A stretch of DNA of 46,713 bases from Bacteroides pyogenes DSM 20611 = JCM 6294 (GCF_000428105.1 NZ_ATZH01000036.1:1-46713); one strand, 5' to 3'; positions 34,128 through 43,989 are shown, counted from the first letter of the stretch. The notes: generated by a model not told the origin, from the sequence alone. A program made the numbers and translations.

Positions 34128-34598
34128 TCAGTCCTCTTCTTTCAAGTCGATACACAGCCTGATATATTCCCATTCAAATCCCCGGCTCATCGCAAACCGC
34201 GCTAGTTTGGCATTCCGTTCATATTCGTTTTCCGCACGGACGTTTTTTCGCTTGGCACGCAACAACTCGCGAAGCACCGACAAATAATGCTCGTCATCGA
34301 TCTCGTCCAGATAACGACACACTGCTTCCGCCGGGATTTTCTTCTGATAAAGCCCTTGCGCTATTTTCTTTTTCCCCCACTTGGAAAAGCGGAATTTATC
34401 GTTGACATAAGCGCGGCAAAAGCGTTCGTCGTCTATATATTTCTCGGCTTCGAGCCTATCCATTATACGTTCGGCCACATCGGGCGCGATTCCCCAACGC
34501 CGCAACTTTTCATTTATTTCTTCCCGGCAATGTTCGGATGCCGAGCAATACGAAGCGGCACGCACCAATGCTTCATTCTCCGTCATTTGTCTATTCAT
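34128..34598 (-). CDS. recX: Regulatory protein RecX
   Basis: 156 aa of three-helix RecX repeats: CSASEHCREEINEKLRRWGI, ERIMDRLEAEKYIDDERFCRAYVNDKFRFSKWGKKKIAQGL and YQKKIPAEAVCRYLDEID. RecX binds RecA filaments and limits their activity. No recA is in the window. The start overlaps the prmC stop by 4 bp, indicating translational coupling with prmC. Confidence 0.92.
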   Translation of the reverse strand: MNRQMTENEALVRAASYCSASEHCREEINEKLRRWGIAPDVAERIMDRLEAEKYIDDERFCRAYVNDKFRFSKWGKKKIAQGLYQKKIPAEAVCRYLDEIDDEHYLSVLRELLRAKRKNVRAENEYERNAKLARFAMSRGFEWEYIRLCIDLKEED

Positions 34599-35443
34599 AA
34601 GTCTGCTGCAACCATTCTATCGTTCCCAAACATATCTTTTATCACACGTACATTCCCGTATCCGCTCCCTTCGAGCATGAGGGCGGTTTCCCGTCCGTAA
34701 GCGCGATTGATTTCGAAATACAGCTTCCCTTCCGGAAGCAGCATCTTTCGCCCCAACGCGGCAATCCTGCGATAAAACCGCAAAGGGTCGCTATCGGGAA
34801 CAAACAACGCCTGCTCCGGTTCCCATTCGAGGACATTGGGCTCCATCGTCTGCTTCTCAGACTCGGTCACATAAGGAGGATTGCTTACAATGACATCGTA
34901 AACGGGAACCTCGCACTCCGGTTCGGTTTGCGCATCGGACAGCACATCGATCTTCTTCAAAGCTACGTTCGCCTCCAACTCCTTATTGTTGGCACGAGCC
35001 ACAGCCAATGCGTCTTCCGAAACATCCCAAGCGTCCACTGCCGCTTCCGGCAGCCTCTTATCCAAAGAGATTGCGATACATCCGCTACCCGTTCCGATAT
35101 CGAGCAAACGAGCGGCTTGCGGATTTTCCCGTACAATTAAATCTACCAACTCCGCTGTCTCGGGACGAGGAATCAACACACCGGGAGCCACTCGGAAACT
35201 CCTTCCGCCAAACTCCGCATACCCGCGAATATACTGTATCGGCTCATTCTTTCGCAGCCGGGAAACAATGTTTTCCAATTCGCGCTGTTTGCTTTCAGAT
35301 AAAATTATATCTTTGCCCATGTAAATATCAAGAGCTTTCAGTCCCAGCATATCGCAACAGATCAGCATCAAAAGAGCGCGCAGCTCTTCCGGCGGATAAA
35401 GTTCCTGCAATGACTGGCGGATGTAAGCGGTGATTTGATTCAT
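34595..35443 (-). CDS. prmC: Release-factor glutamine methyltransferase
   Basis: 282 aa. The ATG at 35443 gives MNQITAYIRQSLQELYPPEE, the usual helical N-terminal domain. The SAM-binding motif is LLDIGTGSGCIAISL and the catalytic NPPY is in DVIVSNPPYV. It methylates the GGQ glutamine of RF1/RF2 in translation termination. A minus-strand box TATTTTTG at 35464-35471 is its likely promoter, back to back with ribD. Confidence 0.96.
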   Translation of the reverse strand: MNQITAYIRQSLQELYPPEELRALLMLICCDMLGLKALDIYMGKDIILSESKQRELENIVSRLRKNEPIQYIRGYAEFGGRSFRVAPGVLIPRPETAELVDLIVRENPQAARLLDIGTGSGCIAISLDKRLPEAAVDAWDVSEDALAVARANNKELEANVALKKIDVLSDAQTEPECEVPVYDVIVSNPPYVTESEKQTMEPNVLEWEPEQALFVPDSDPLRFYRRIAALGRKMLLPEGKLYFEINRAYGRETALMLEGSGYGNVRVIKDMFGNDRMVAADL

Positions 35444-35450
35444 TATTCCG

Positions 35451-35471
35451 TATATTTGATTTGCAAAAATA
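35451..35471. promoter_or_regulatory. Overlapping divergent promoters of prmC and ribD
   Basis: TATATTTG (35451-35458) on the plus strand serves ribD and TATTTTTG (35464-35471) on the minus strand serves prmC. The start codons are only 53 bp apart, so the two promoters must compete for space. Confidence 0.55.
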
Positions 35472-35496
35472 AGAATAAATAAAACGAAGCACACCG

Positions 35497-36543
35497 ATGG
35501 AAGAAGAAAAATATATGAGACGTTGCATCGAACTTGCCCAAAACGGGCGGAACAACGCCGCGCCCAATCCCATGGTAGGAGCTGTCATCGTTCACAACGG
35601 ACGGATAATAGGCGAAGGATACCACGTTCGTGCCGGCGGCGCACACGCCGAAGTAAACGCAATACGGTCTGTCGAAGACCCGTCTTTACTGAAACGGTCG
35701 ACAATCTACGTCAGTCTGGAGCCTTGCTCCCATTACGGGAAAACGCCTCCCTGCGCCGACCTGCTCATCGAAAAGCAAATTCCCCGCATCGTAATAGGGT
35801 GTCAAGATCCTTTCTCGGAAGTCGCAGGACGAGGGATCGACAAATTGCGCGACGCGGGCAGAGAAGTAACAGTCGGAGTTTTGGAGCAAGAATGCAAGGC
35901 GTTGATTCGACGGTTCATTACTTTCCACACGCTCCGTCGCCCCTACATCACCCTTAAATGGGCAGAATCGGCAGACCGTTTCATCGACCGGGAACGCACA
36001 GGCGGAAGGCCGGTCATACTGTCGTCTCCTTTTACTTCCATGCTGACACATAAAAGAAGAGCCGAAAACGACGCGATTATGACAGGAAGACGAACCGCCC
36101 AACTCGACAATCCTTCATTGACCACACGCCACTGGCACGGGCGCAATCCCATACGCATTGTTTTAGACCGCAGCCTGTCTCTTCCCGCAAACTTGGAGAT
36201 TTTCAACGGAGATGTCCCTACCTTGGTCTTTTCAGGGCGTGAAGCCCCCGACAGAGAGAACGTCACTTACATCCCGGTGGACTTCAACGAACGTCTTCTA
36301 CCCCAAATCATGGAGCATCTCTATCGGCGGAACATCCAATCTGTTTTAATAGAAGGAGGCAGACAACTGCTCGATACGTTCATCAACGACGGGCTGTGGG
36401 ATGAAGCGTTCGTAGAAAAATGTCCGCAACTGCTAAAAGGCGGCGTAAAAGCGCCCGATATACATTCGCCGGCAAACTGCTTCATCGAAAATCATTTTGG
36501 AAGAATGTTCTTGCATTACACCAATGAAAGCAACGTTAAATAA
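35497..36543 (+). CDS. ribD: Bifunctional riboflavin deaminase/reductase RibD
   Basis: 348 aa, full length. The N-terminal deaminase domain has the zinc ligands H50-A-E52 and C77/C86 in PCSHYGKTPPC. The C-terminal reductase domain begins near PYITLKWAESADRF and holds SVLIEGGRQLLDTF. The two domains act in consecutive steps of riboflavin synthesis. It is divergent from prmC. No FMN riboswitch fits in the short leader. Confidence 0.96.
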   Translation: MEEEKYMRRCIELAQNGRNNAAPNPMVGAVIVHNGRIIGEGYHVRAGGAHAEVNAIRSVEDPSLLKRSTIYVSLEPCSHYGKTPPCADLLIEKQIPRIVIGCQDPFSEVAGRGIDKLRDAGREVTVGVLEQECKALIRRFITFHTLRRPYITLKWAESADRFIDRERTGGRPVILSSPFTSMLTHKRRAENDAIMTGRRTAQLDNPSLTTRHWHGRNPIRIVLDRSLSLPANLEIFNGDVPTLVFSGREAPDRENVTYIPVDFNERLLPQIMEHLYRRNIQSVLIEGGRQLLDTFINDGLWDEAFVEKCPQLLKGGVKAPDIHSPANCFIENHFGRMFLHYTNESNVK

Positions 36544-36639
36544 CCGATTTTGCATGTTTTATGCCAATAAAAACAGCATTATTATCTATAATTTTATATA
36601 AAACTTATCGGGAATGTACAATATCGGGAAAAATGTTCC

Positions 36640-36647
36640 TATTTTTG
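36640..36647 (+). promoter_or_regulatory. -7 box of the DUF6242-like gene
   Basis: TATTTTTG lies 28 bp before the ATG at 36676. Confidence 0.55.
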
Positions 36648-36675
36648 CAACTTGTAAATAAACACAATCTTTCAA

Positions 36676-38076
36676 ATGAAAATAAAGTTTTTATCAATCA
36701 TTGCGAGCTTCTTCCTAGCATCGTTCGTCATAACGTCATGCCTTGACAATGATAAGAATAATATTGAATACAGTTCGGACGCGACAATACACGCATTCGA
36801 GCTCGACACCATAGGTCGCGGGATTACTTATAAATTCACTATCGACCAGATGAAAGGGGAAATTTACAACGAAGACTCCATTCCCGTCCATGCAGACACC
36901 ATCGTCGACCGCATTCTGATAAAAAAAATGGCTACCGCATCGGGAATCATAACGATGAAAGACAAAAGCGGGCAGGACTCCATAATCAACCTTTCCGATT
37001 CGTTCGACCTTAGAAAGCCTGTTGTCTTTACAGTCTACGCGCCGGATATGCAGAACAAAAAAACGTACAAAGTAGACGTGCGCCGTCATAAGCACGACCC
37101 CGACTCTCTGCTGTGGACTTACATCGGAAAGATACAAGACGAAATTACCGGCGCGCAAAAAACCGTACGTTTCAAAAACGGATATTACCTCTACTCTGTT
37201 GTAAACAACACGCTGAAAGTATACCAAAGCAATGACTTGAAACAATGGGACGGCGGCAAAGCCACTACAGGCATCACCGACGGACTGCCCACCTCCATCA
37301 TCGCATTCGATGAAGAGAAGCTCCTGCTTGCCTCTTTCGCCAACAAGGTATACGAGTCTGCCGATGGCATTTCATGGAAAGAGTCTGATAAGATAAAAGG
37401 AAGCATCAGTACTTTGGTGTCACTATGGGAAGGTCCCGAAGGAGACCGCAAGTTGACTTACATCAAAGAAGAAAACGAAGAAAAATATATATGCGAAGTG
37501 GCGGAAAGTTTCTCGGAAGAATCAGAAAAAAAGATAAAACTGCCCGCAAACTTCCCGACGGAAGACTTTTCGTACACTACCATTAAAAAAGAAAGCAATA
37601 CCTATAATATTATAGTGGGCAAACACTTTCCTTCCGTAGCCATTGATCCGGAAACAACCACCACCATTGTATGGGGATACGACGGGAATATATGGACCGA
37701 TCTGAGCCCTGCAACAAACCCCGTAAGTTACTGTCCGGAGTTCGAACATCCTGTAATTCTTCATTACAACAATCAACTTTACATCTGGGGCGATGAATTC
37801 AAATCCATATATACCTCTAGGAATGAAGGTGTAAGCTGGAGTCCTGCAAATCCTAAATTTGCATTTCCCCATCAGAATAAGGGTGAGATAAATACCGGGA
37901 AATCGTTATTCGAAGGACGTACCAACTTCTCTGTTATACATGATACTGAAAAAGATTATATATATGTACTGTTCAGCACATCTAATGTAGCTGCCGCAGA
38001 AAACAACATCGACCACCGCAGCCAGGTTTGGCGCGGTCGTTTGAACAGTTTGTGGTTTCTTCACAGCCGCCGCTAA
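36676..38076 (+). CDS. DUF6242-like lipoprotein
   Basis: 466 aa. Signal peptide with lipobox VITSC (Cys 22). The N-terminal ~140 residues form an Ig-like beta domain (ATIHAFELDTIGRGITYKFTIDQM, ending in KTYKVDVRRH). The rest shows repeated WxxIGK, VYESADGISWKES, GYDGNIWTDLS and SIYTSRNEGVSWSPA blades, each like a sialidase/BNR beta-propeller turn, as in Bacteroidetes DUF6242 proteins. It is followed by uppS 56 bp downstream. Its role is unknown; an outer-membrane location near BamA is plausible. Confidence 0.8.
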   Translation: MKIKFLSIIASFFLASFVITSCLDNDKNNIEYSSDATIHAFELDTIGRGITYKFTIDQMKGEIYNEDSIPVHADTIVDRILIKKMATASGIITMKDKSGQDSIINLSDSFDLRKPVVFTVYAPDMQNKKTYKVDVRRHKHDPDSLLWTYIGKIQDEITGAQKTVRFKNGYYLYSVVNNTLKVYQSNDLKQWDGGKATTGITDGLPTSIIAFDEEKLLLASFANKVYESADGISWKESDKIKGSISTLVSLWEGPEGDRKLTYIKEENEEKYICEVAESFSEESEKKIKLPANFPTEDFSYTTIKKESNTYNIIVGKHFPSVAIDPETTTTIVWGYDGNIWTDLSPATNPVSYCPEFEHPVILHYNNQLYIWGDEFKSIYTSRNEGVSWSPANPKFAFPHQNKGEINTGKSLFEGRTNFSVIHDTEKDYIYVLFSTSNVAAAENNIDHRSQVWRGRLNSLWFLHSRR

Positions 38077-38132
38077 GAAGATAGAAGATAATCGGTTGAA
38101 TTCGTTTTTCAGGAAAATCAAAAAAGAAGCAG

Positions 38133-38867
38133 ATGTCCTATCTAGAACAAATAGACAAAAATCGAATCCCCCGGCATGTAGCCATTATAATGGATGGCAA
38201 CGGACGCTGGGCCAAACTACAAGGGAAAGAACGTACCTATGGACACCAAGCCGGTGCCAAAACGGTACATACGATTATTGAAGAAGCAGCGCGTTTAGGA
38301 ATTAACTTCCTTACTTTATATACATTTTCCACAGAAAACTGGAATCGTCCGCAGGAAGAGGTGACCGGTTTAATGAATCTGCTCTTGGAGTCTATCGAAC
38401 AGGATACTCTGATGAAAAACAACATTCGTTTCCGTGTCATCGGCGATTTCGAAAAACTGCCTGTCGAGGTGCAAGAAAGCTTGTCGTCGTGCATAACATA
38501 CACTGCCGGCAACACCGCCATGACTTTGGTATTGGCGCTCAGCTATTCTTCGCATTGGGAAATAACCGAAACAATACGTAAGATCACAGTGCTTGCCCAA
38601 ACCGGTAAAATCTCACCCGAACAAATCACAGACAGCTTTGTAAGCTCTCATTTGCAAACCTGTTTTATGCCAGACCCCGATTTGTTGATCCGAACAGGAG
38701 GAGAAATACGATTAAGCAATTACCTATTATGGCAATGCGCTTACTCAGAACTTTATTTCTGCGACACGTTTTGGCCTGATTTCGATAAAGAAGAATTTAG
38801 GAAAGCGATTTACGAGTACCAGCAAAGGGAACGCAGATTCGGAAAAACAAGTGAACAAATCAGTTAG
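38133..38867 (+). CDS. uppS: Isoprenyl (undecaprenyl) diphosphate synthase
   Basis: 244 aa cis-prenyltransferase. The catalytic Asp 21 is in [27 protein letters not shown] follows, and the C-terminal [27 protein letters not shown] is the isopentenyl diphosphate site. It makes the C55 lipid carrier used for peptidoglycan and O-antigen. It sits 32 bp before bamA, the classic order. Confidence 0.97.
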   Translation: MSYLEQIDKNRIPRHVAIIMDGNGRWAKLQGKERTYGHQAGAKTVHTIIEEAARLGINFLTLYTFSTENWNRPQEEVTGLMNLLLESIEQDTLMKNNIRFRVIGDFEKLPVEVQESLSSCITYTAGNTAMTLVLALSYSSHWEITETIRKITVLAQTGKISPEQITDSFVSSHLQTCFMPDPDLLIRTGGEIRLSNYLLWQCAYSELYFCDTFWPDFDKEEFRKAIYEYQQRERRFGKTSEQIS

Positions 38868-38899
38868 TATAACTTCGAAACATCAAATTAATAATATAA

Positions 38900-41548
38900 A
38901 TGCATTATCGTACATCCTTTATATTCGCTACGTTTATCTGCCTGTTCGGCTTTGCACCGACAGGAGTTGCGCAAAACTCCAATATTGATGACAACTCTAC
39001 TCCTGTGATTCTATACTCGGGTACACCCAAAAAGTATGAAATAGCAGACATCAAAGTTGAGGGAGTAAAGAATTATGAAGACTACATATTAATAGGATTA
39101 TCGGGCCTGTCTGTGGGACAAACCATAACAGTCCCGGGAGATGAAATAACCGGAGCCATCAAACGGTATTGGCGACACGGGTTATTCTCAAATGTCCGCA
39201 TTACAGCCGAAAAGATAGAAAACAACAAGATTTGGCTAAGAATTCAATTGACACAGCGGCCGCGTATCGCGGATGTACATTACTACGGCGTGAAGAAGTC
39301 GGAACGTACTGATTTGGAAGGGAAACTCGGAATGGTGAAAGGAATGCAAATCACTCCGAATACGGTAGACCGTGCCAAGACCCTGATCAAACGTTACTTC
39401 AACGACAAAGGATTTAAAAATGCAGAGGTGAATATCACGCAAAGAGACGACGCTTCGAGCGATAATCAGGTGATAGTGGATATCAACATTGACAAAAAAG
39501 AAAAAATAAAAGTACACGAGATTCAGATTGCAGGAAACCACGCCATTAAAGCCTCCAAACTGAAACGGGTAATGAAGAAAACCAATGAAAAAGGAAAACT
39601 TCGCAATCTGTTCCGCACAAAGAAATTTGTTCCTGAAAATTATGAAGCAGACAAACAACTGATCATAGACAAATACAATGAGCTGGGATATCGCGACGCG
39701 AAGATTGTAGAAGACAGCGTATCTTCCTATGATGAAAAAACAGTCAATGTTTACCTGAACATCGATGAAGGACAAAAATACTACTTGCGTAATGTAGCGT
39801 GGGTGGGCAACACTCTTTACCCTTCGGAAGAACTGAACTATCTTCTCCGCATGAAGAAAGGAGACGTGTACAACCAGAAGTTGCTGAACGAAAGGATATC
39901 GACCGATGACGACGCCATCGGCAACTTGTATTACAACAACGGTTACCTTTTCTACAATCTCGACCCCGTAGAGGTGAACATCGTGGGAGATTCTATCGAC
40001 CTCGAAATGAGAATATCGGAAGGAAGACAGGCAACCATCAATAAGATTAAAATCAGCGGTAACGACCGCTTGTATGAGAATGTGGTACGCCGCGAACTCC
40101 GTATTCGTCCGGGACAGTTGTTCAGTAAGGAAAACCTGATGCGTTCTTTGCGCGAAATTCAGCAAATGGGGCATTTCGACCCGGAAAAACTTCAGCCCGA
40201 CATTCAGCCGGACGGCATGAACGGTACGGTGGATATCGGTCTGCCTTTAACTTCGAAAGCCAACGACCAGATAGAATTCTCCGCCGGCTGGGGACAGACA
40301 GGCGTTATCGGTAAGCTGAGCCTGAAGTTTACGAACTTCTCGTTAGCCAACTTATTGCGCCCGGGCGAGAATTATCGGGGAATTTTACCGCAGGGAGACG
40401 GACAGACGTTGACCATCAGCGGACAAACCAATGCGAAGTATTATCAATCATACAGCATCTCATTCTTCGATCCCTGGTTTGGAGGAAAACGCCCGAACTC
40501 ATTCTCGGTTTCGGCTTTCTTCTCCATACAGACCGATATCAGCAGCCGTTACTATAACTCCAGCTATTTCAACAACTACTACAACAGCATGTATAGCGGC
40601 TATGGGGGCTATGGTATGTATAATTACGGCAATTACAACAACTACGAGAATTATTACGACCCGGACAAATCCATCAAGATGTGGGGGCTTTCCGTAGGTT
40701 GGGGTAAGCGTTTGAAATGGCCCGACGACTACTTTACGCTTTCCACCGAATTGGCTTATCAGCGCTATACGTTGAAAGACTGGCAGTATTTCCCGGTAAC
40801 CAATGGTAAATGTAACGACTTGAGCCTTACTTTGACGCTGGCACGCAACTCCATCGACAATCCGATCTTCCCGCGTGTAGGGTCCGACTTTTCTTTATCG
40901 CTGCAACTTACTCCTCCCTACTCTGCTTTCGACGGGAAGGACTATAAAGGATACTACAACGCAGACGGAAGCATTACCCAGGACAATATGAACAAGCTTC
41001 ATAAATGGGTGGAATATCATAAGTGGAAGTTCAAAGCCAAAACATATACTCCGCTGATGGATTACATGGCACATCCCAAATGCCTTGTGCTGATGACGCG
41101 TTCCGAGTTCGGTATGGTAGGGCACTACAATGAATATAAGAAATCTCCTTTCGGCACATTCGACGTGGGTGGCGACGGAATGACGGGATACTCAAGTTAC
41201 GCGACGGAAAGCATAGCCTTGCGCGGATACGAAAACAGTTCTTTAACGCCCTATCGCCAGGAAGGATATGCTTATACGCGTCTCGGTCTCGAATTAAGAT
41301 ATCCGCTGATGCTTGAAACGAGTACAAATATCTATGTATTGGGTTTCTTGGAAGCAGGTAACGCATGGCATGACATCAAAAAATTCAATCCGTTCGATTT
41401 GAAACGCTCCGCAGGTGTGGGTGTCCGTATCTTCCTTCCGATGATAGGAATGATGGGTATCGACTGGGGATATGGTTTCGACAAAATCAATGGCGCCAAA
41501 CAATACGGTGGAAGCCAGTTCCACTTTATCTTGGGACAAGAATTCTAA
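38900..41548 (+). CDS. bamA: Outer-membrane assembly factor BamA
   Basis: 882 aa. Signal peptide up to GVAQ. Five POTRA repeats span about residues 45-430 (IADIKVEGVKNYEDYIL, VHEIQIAGNHAIKASKL, LRNVAWVGNTLYPSEEL and INKIKISGNDRLYENVV are their starts). The rest is a 16-stranded Omp85 barrel ending in FHFILGQEF, with the conserved RGYENSS loop. A Tyr/Asn/Gly-rich insert lies at about residues 550-590, probably an external loop. It inserts outer-membrane proteins. Confidence 0.97.
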   Translation: MHYRTSFIFATFICLFGFAPTGVAQNSNIDDNSTPVILYSGTPKKYEIADIKVEGVKNYEDYILIGLSGLSVGQTITVPGDEITGAIKRYWRHGLFSNVRITAEKIENNKIWLRIQLTQRPRIADVHYYGVKKSERTDLEGKLGMVKGMQITPNTVDRAKTLIKRYFNDKGFKNAEVNITQRDDASSDNQVIVDINIDKKEKIKVHEIQIAGNHAIKASKLKRVMKKTNEKGKLRNLFRTKKFVPENYEADKQLIIDKYNELGYRDAKIVEDSVSSYDEKTVNVYLNIDEGQKYYLRNVAWVGNTLYPSEELNYLLRMKKGDVYNQKLLNERISTDDDAIGNLYYNNGYLFYNLDPVEVNIVGDSIDLEMRISEGRQATINKIKISGNDRLYENVVRRELRIRPGQLFSKENLMRSLREIQQMGHFDPEKLQPDIQPDGMNGTVDIGLPLTSKANDQIEFSAGWGQTGVIGKLSLKFTNFSLANLLRPGENYRGILPQGDGQTLTISGQTNAKYYQSYSISFFDPWFGGKRPNSFSVSAFFSIQTDISSRYYNSSYFNNYYNSMYSGYGGYGMYNYGNYNNYENYYDPDKSIKMWGLSVGWGKRLKWPDDYFTLSTELAYQRYTLKDWQYFPVTNGKCNDLSLTLTLARNSIDNPIFPRVGSDFSLSLQLTPPYSAFDGKDYKGYYNADGSITQDNMNKLHKWVEYHKWKFKAKTYTPLMDYMAHPKCLVLMTRSEFGMVGHYNEYKKSPFGTFDVGGDGMTGYSSYATESIALRGYENSSLTPYRQEGYAYTRLGLELRYPLMLETSTNIYVLGFLEAGNAWHDIKKFNPFDLKRSAGVGVRIFLPMIGMMGIDWGYGFDKINGAKQYGGSQFHFILGQEF

Positions 41549-41572
41549 TGTATCACCAAAAAACTAAACGTT

Positions 41573-42088
41573 ATGAGAAAATCCATTCTATCCATCATGC
41601 TGCTGTTTGTCATCAGTCTGACAGCGGGCGCACAGAAATTCGCACTGATTGATACGGAATATATCTTTAAAAAAATTCCCGCGTATCAGCGTGCAAACGA
41701 ACAAATGCAACAAGCCACGAAAAAATACCAAAATGAAGTGGAAGTTCTGGCAAAAGAGGCTCAGAAGATGTTTCAAGATTATCAATCAAAAGCATCCGGC
41801 CTTTCCGCATCCCAGAAAACAAAGAAAGAGGATGAAATCGTAGCTAAAGAAAAGGCTGCCGCCGAACTGAAACGCAAATATTTCGGTCCGGAAGGCGAAT
41901 TGGCAAAAATGAGAGACAGGCTGATAACTCCTATCCAAGACGATATTTATGAAGCGGTAAAAGCAATATCAGAGTCGCACGGATACTCTATGATTATGGA
42001 TAGAGCATCGGCGTCGGGGATTATTTTCGCCACGCCCCGTATCGACATTAGCGATCTGGTGTTAAGAAGATTAGGATATTCAAATTAA
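41573..42088 (+). CDS. Skp/OmpH-family periplasmic chaperone, copy 1
   Basis: 171 aa with a signal peptide cut near TAGAQ. The mature start KFALIDTEYIFKKIPAY is the Skp beta strand, then a long coiled coil (residues about 45-110) and a closing IMDRASASGIIFATPRIDISDLVLRRLG. Skp holds unfolded outer-membrane proteins for BamA. It is 24 bp after bamA. Confidence 0.92.
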   Translation: MRKSILSIMLLFVISLTAGAQKFALIDTEYIFKKIPAYQRANEQMQQATKKYQNEVEVLAKEAQKMFQDYQSKASGLSASQKTKKEDEIVAKEKAAAELKRKYFGPEGELAKMRDRLITPIQDDIYEAVKAISESHGYSMIMDRASASGIIFATPRIDISDLVLRRLGYSN

Positions 42089-42093
42089 TTTCA

Positions 42094-42101
42094 TACATTT
42101 G
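42094..42101 (+). promoter_or_regulatory. Possible internal promoter between the two skp genes
   Basis: TACATTTG fits the -7 box and lies 42 bp before the second gene. It would let the second chaperone be made separately. Confidence 0.4.
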
Positions 42102-42143
42102 CAGAGAGAAAAAACTAAAATCACTCAAATAATTTATAGAACT

Positions 42144-42659
42144 ATGCTTAAAAAAATTACAATCTTTATCTTGCTTGCACTCCCGATGAGTGTATTTGCA
42201 CAGAACTTTAAGTTTGGTCATATCAATGCGCAGGAAATCATTACCGTAATGCCTGAGTTTACAAAAGCGCAAAATGACCTTCAAGCTTTGGAAAAACAAC
42301 TGACCGACGAGCTGAAAAGAACGCAAGACGAATTCAATAAAAAATATCAAGAATTCCAACAGGCAATATCCAAAGACTCGCTTCCTGCCAACATTGCGGA
42401 AAGAAGACAGAAAGAACTTCAAGATATGGCTCAAAGACAAGAGCAATTCCAACAGGACGCAGCGCAGCAAATGCAAAAAGCACAAGCAGACTTGATGACT
42501 CCTATTTATAAGAAACTGGACGATGCGATTAAGGCTGTGGGAGTTTCCGAAGGAGTAATATATATCTTCGACCTTGCCAGGACTTCTATTCCCTACATTA
42601 ACGAATCACAAAGCACTAACTTAACCAACAAGGTTAAAAATCAATTAGGTATTAAGTAA
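42144..42659 (+). CDS. Skp/OmpH-family periplasmic chaperone, copy 2
   Basis: 171 aa from the ATG at 42144. Signal peptide cut at VFAQ, then FKFGHINAQEIITVMPEF, a Gln/Lys/Glu-rich coiled coil with QQDAAQQMQKAQADL, and VIYIFDLARTSIPYINE at the end. It is a tandem paralogue of the preceding gene, the same length but clearly diverged, so the two may handle different clients. Confidence 0.92.
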   Translation: MLKKITIFILLALPMSVFAQNFKFGHINAQEIITVMPEFTKAQNDLQALEKQLTDELKRTQDEFNKKYQEFQQAISKDSLPANIAERRQKELQDMAQRQEQFQQDAAQQMQKAQADLMTPIYKKLDDAIKAVGVSEGVIYIFDLARTSIPYINESQSTNLTNKVKNQLGIK

Positions 42660-42682
42660 AAGATAAATAAAAAAGATCTGGT

Positions 42683-42727
42683 AAGAGAAGGAAAAAGATA
42701 TGCGAATATCCTTTTTTCCTTCTCTTT
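42683..42727 (+). terminator. Terminator of the bamA-skp operon
   Basis: AGAGAAGGAAAAA-GATAT pairs with ATATC-C-TTTTTTCCTTCTCT, giving a long A/T-rich stem followed by a T-run. It overlaps the region upstream of the murI promoter. Confidence 0.85.
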
Positions 42728-42734
42728 TTTCATA

Positions 42735-42742
42735 TAAATTTG
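42735..42742 (+). promoter_or_regulatory. -7 box of murI
   Basis: TAAATTTG lies 20 bp before the murI ATG; its -33 region would fall within the preceding terminator. Confidence 0.5.
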
Positions 42743-42762
42743 TGCTCACAAAATAAAGTCTC

Positions 42763-43611
42763 ATGAAAAACAGTTTGCCTCAAGCACCGGGACCTATCGG
42801 TGTGTTCGACTCCGGATACGGGGGATTGACCATCCTTAATAAGATAAGAGAGGCGTTGCCGCAGTATGATTATATCTACTTGGGAGACAACGCTCGCTCT
42901 CCCTACGGGTCGCGCTCTTTCGAAATCGTATATAAGTTTACGTTAGAAGCGGTCGACAAACTGTTCGAAATGGGATGTCATTTAGTGATACTGGCTTGCA
43001 ACACAGCTTCCGCCAAAGCCTTGCGCAGCATTCAAACGAACGATTTACCCGATATCGATCCGAACCGCCGTGTGCTCGGAGTTATCCGCCCTACTGTGGA
43101 ATGTATCGGCAGCATCACAGAAAGCCGGCATATCGGAGTGTTGGCAACGGCAGGCACCATCAAATCCGAATCGTATCCGCTCGAAATTCAGAAGTTGTTT
43201 CCGGATATCCGCGTCAATGGCGTAGCTTGCCCGATGTGGGTTCCGCTGGTAGAAAACAATGAGTCGCAAGAAGAGGGCGCCGACTATTTTATTCAGAAAT
43301 ACATCAACCAACTGCTGCAAAAAGATCCGGAAATAGATACGGTAATTCTCGGATGTACTCATTATCCTCTGCTCCTTCCCAAAATCCGACAATACATGCC
43401 GCAACCTATACGCATCGTTTCGCAAGGAGAATATGTGGCCGAAAGCCTTAAAGAATATCTGAACAGACATCCGGAGATGGATGCCCGGTGCACGAAAAAA
43501 GGGGGTTGCCTTTTCTATACCACAGAGGCGGAAGAGAAGTTCAGCGAATCGGCCTCGATATTCTTAAACCAACCCATCAGTGTAAAGCGTATTTCTATCG
43601 AAAAAACATAA
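42763..43611 (+). CDS. murI: Glutamate racemase
   Basis: 282 aa. It makes D-glutamate for peptidoglycan. The two catalytic Cys are C79 in ILACNTAS and C198 in ILGCTHYP, and the substrate-binding FDSGYGGL starts at residue 15. Its C-terminal ~30 residues extend past the usual end. Confidence 0.96.
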   Translation: MKNSLPQAPGPIGVFDSGYGGLTILNKIREALPQYDYIYLGDNARSPYGSRSFEIVYKFTLEAVDKLFEMGCHLVILACNTASAKALRSIQTNDLPDIDPNRRVLGVIRPTVECIGSITESRHIGVLATAGTIKSESYPLEIQKLFPDIRVNGVACPMWVPLVENNESQEEGADYFIQKYINQLLQKDPEIDTVILGCTHYPLLLPKIRQYMPQPIRIVSQGEYVAESLKEYLNRHPEMDARCTKKGGCLFYTTEAEEKFSESASIFLNQPISVKRISIEKT

Positions 43612-43672
43612 AATCGCTAATCTTTTTCTTACTTCCCACTGTTATATTATATAGTAATAAAACCTATGGATT

Positions 43673-43906
43673 ATGAAAGAAGAAAAATATACCAAGTCGG
43701 TTGAGGTATTCAACGGCTCTCTGTGGGAAGCCGAAGTCATTAAAGGATTGTTGAAAAGCCATGGAGTTCCGTGTGTGATACAAGACGGCAACTTAGGAGC
43801 GATAGCTCCTTATATAGATCCGCAAGTATCCCTGTTGGTTACCGAAGATCAATACGAGACCGCCAATAAGATTATTGAAAGCAATAAAGAGAAAGACAAC
43901 GACTGA
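43673..43906 (+). CDS. DUF2007-like protein, second copy
   Basis: 77 aa. VEVFNGSLWEAEVIKGLLKSHGVPCVIQDG, VSLLVTEDQYETANKIIES and a charged tail (NKEKDND). The layout matches PF09413-type putative signal-transducing proteins and the shorter copy at 29814-30011. It is 61 bp downstream of murI on the same strand and could be cotranscribed. Mechanism unknown. Confidence 0.82.
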   Translation: MKEEKYTKSVEVFNGSLWEAEVIKGLLKSHGVPCVIQDGNLGAIAPYIDPQVSLLVTEDQYETANKIIESNKEKDND

Positions 43907-43949
43907 CAGGAAATCCGTTTATATACACATTGAGCAATGCTTCAAAAGA

Positions 43950-43971
43950 AGCCTTTGCCATAGAAAAGGCT
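43950..43971 (-). terminator. Weak terminator of the DeoR-type gene
   Basis: AGCCTTT (43950-43956) pairs with AAAGGCT (43965-43971). On the minus strand it is followed by TTCTTTTGAAGC, a T-rich but not uniform run. Confidence 0.5.
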
Positions 43972-43989
43972 CCGGCAGGGAAGAGTCGG

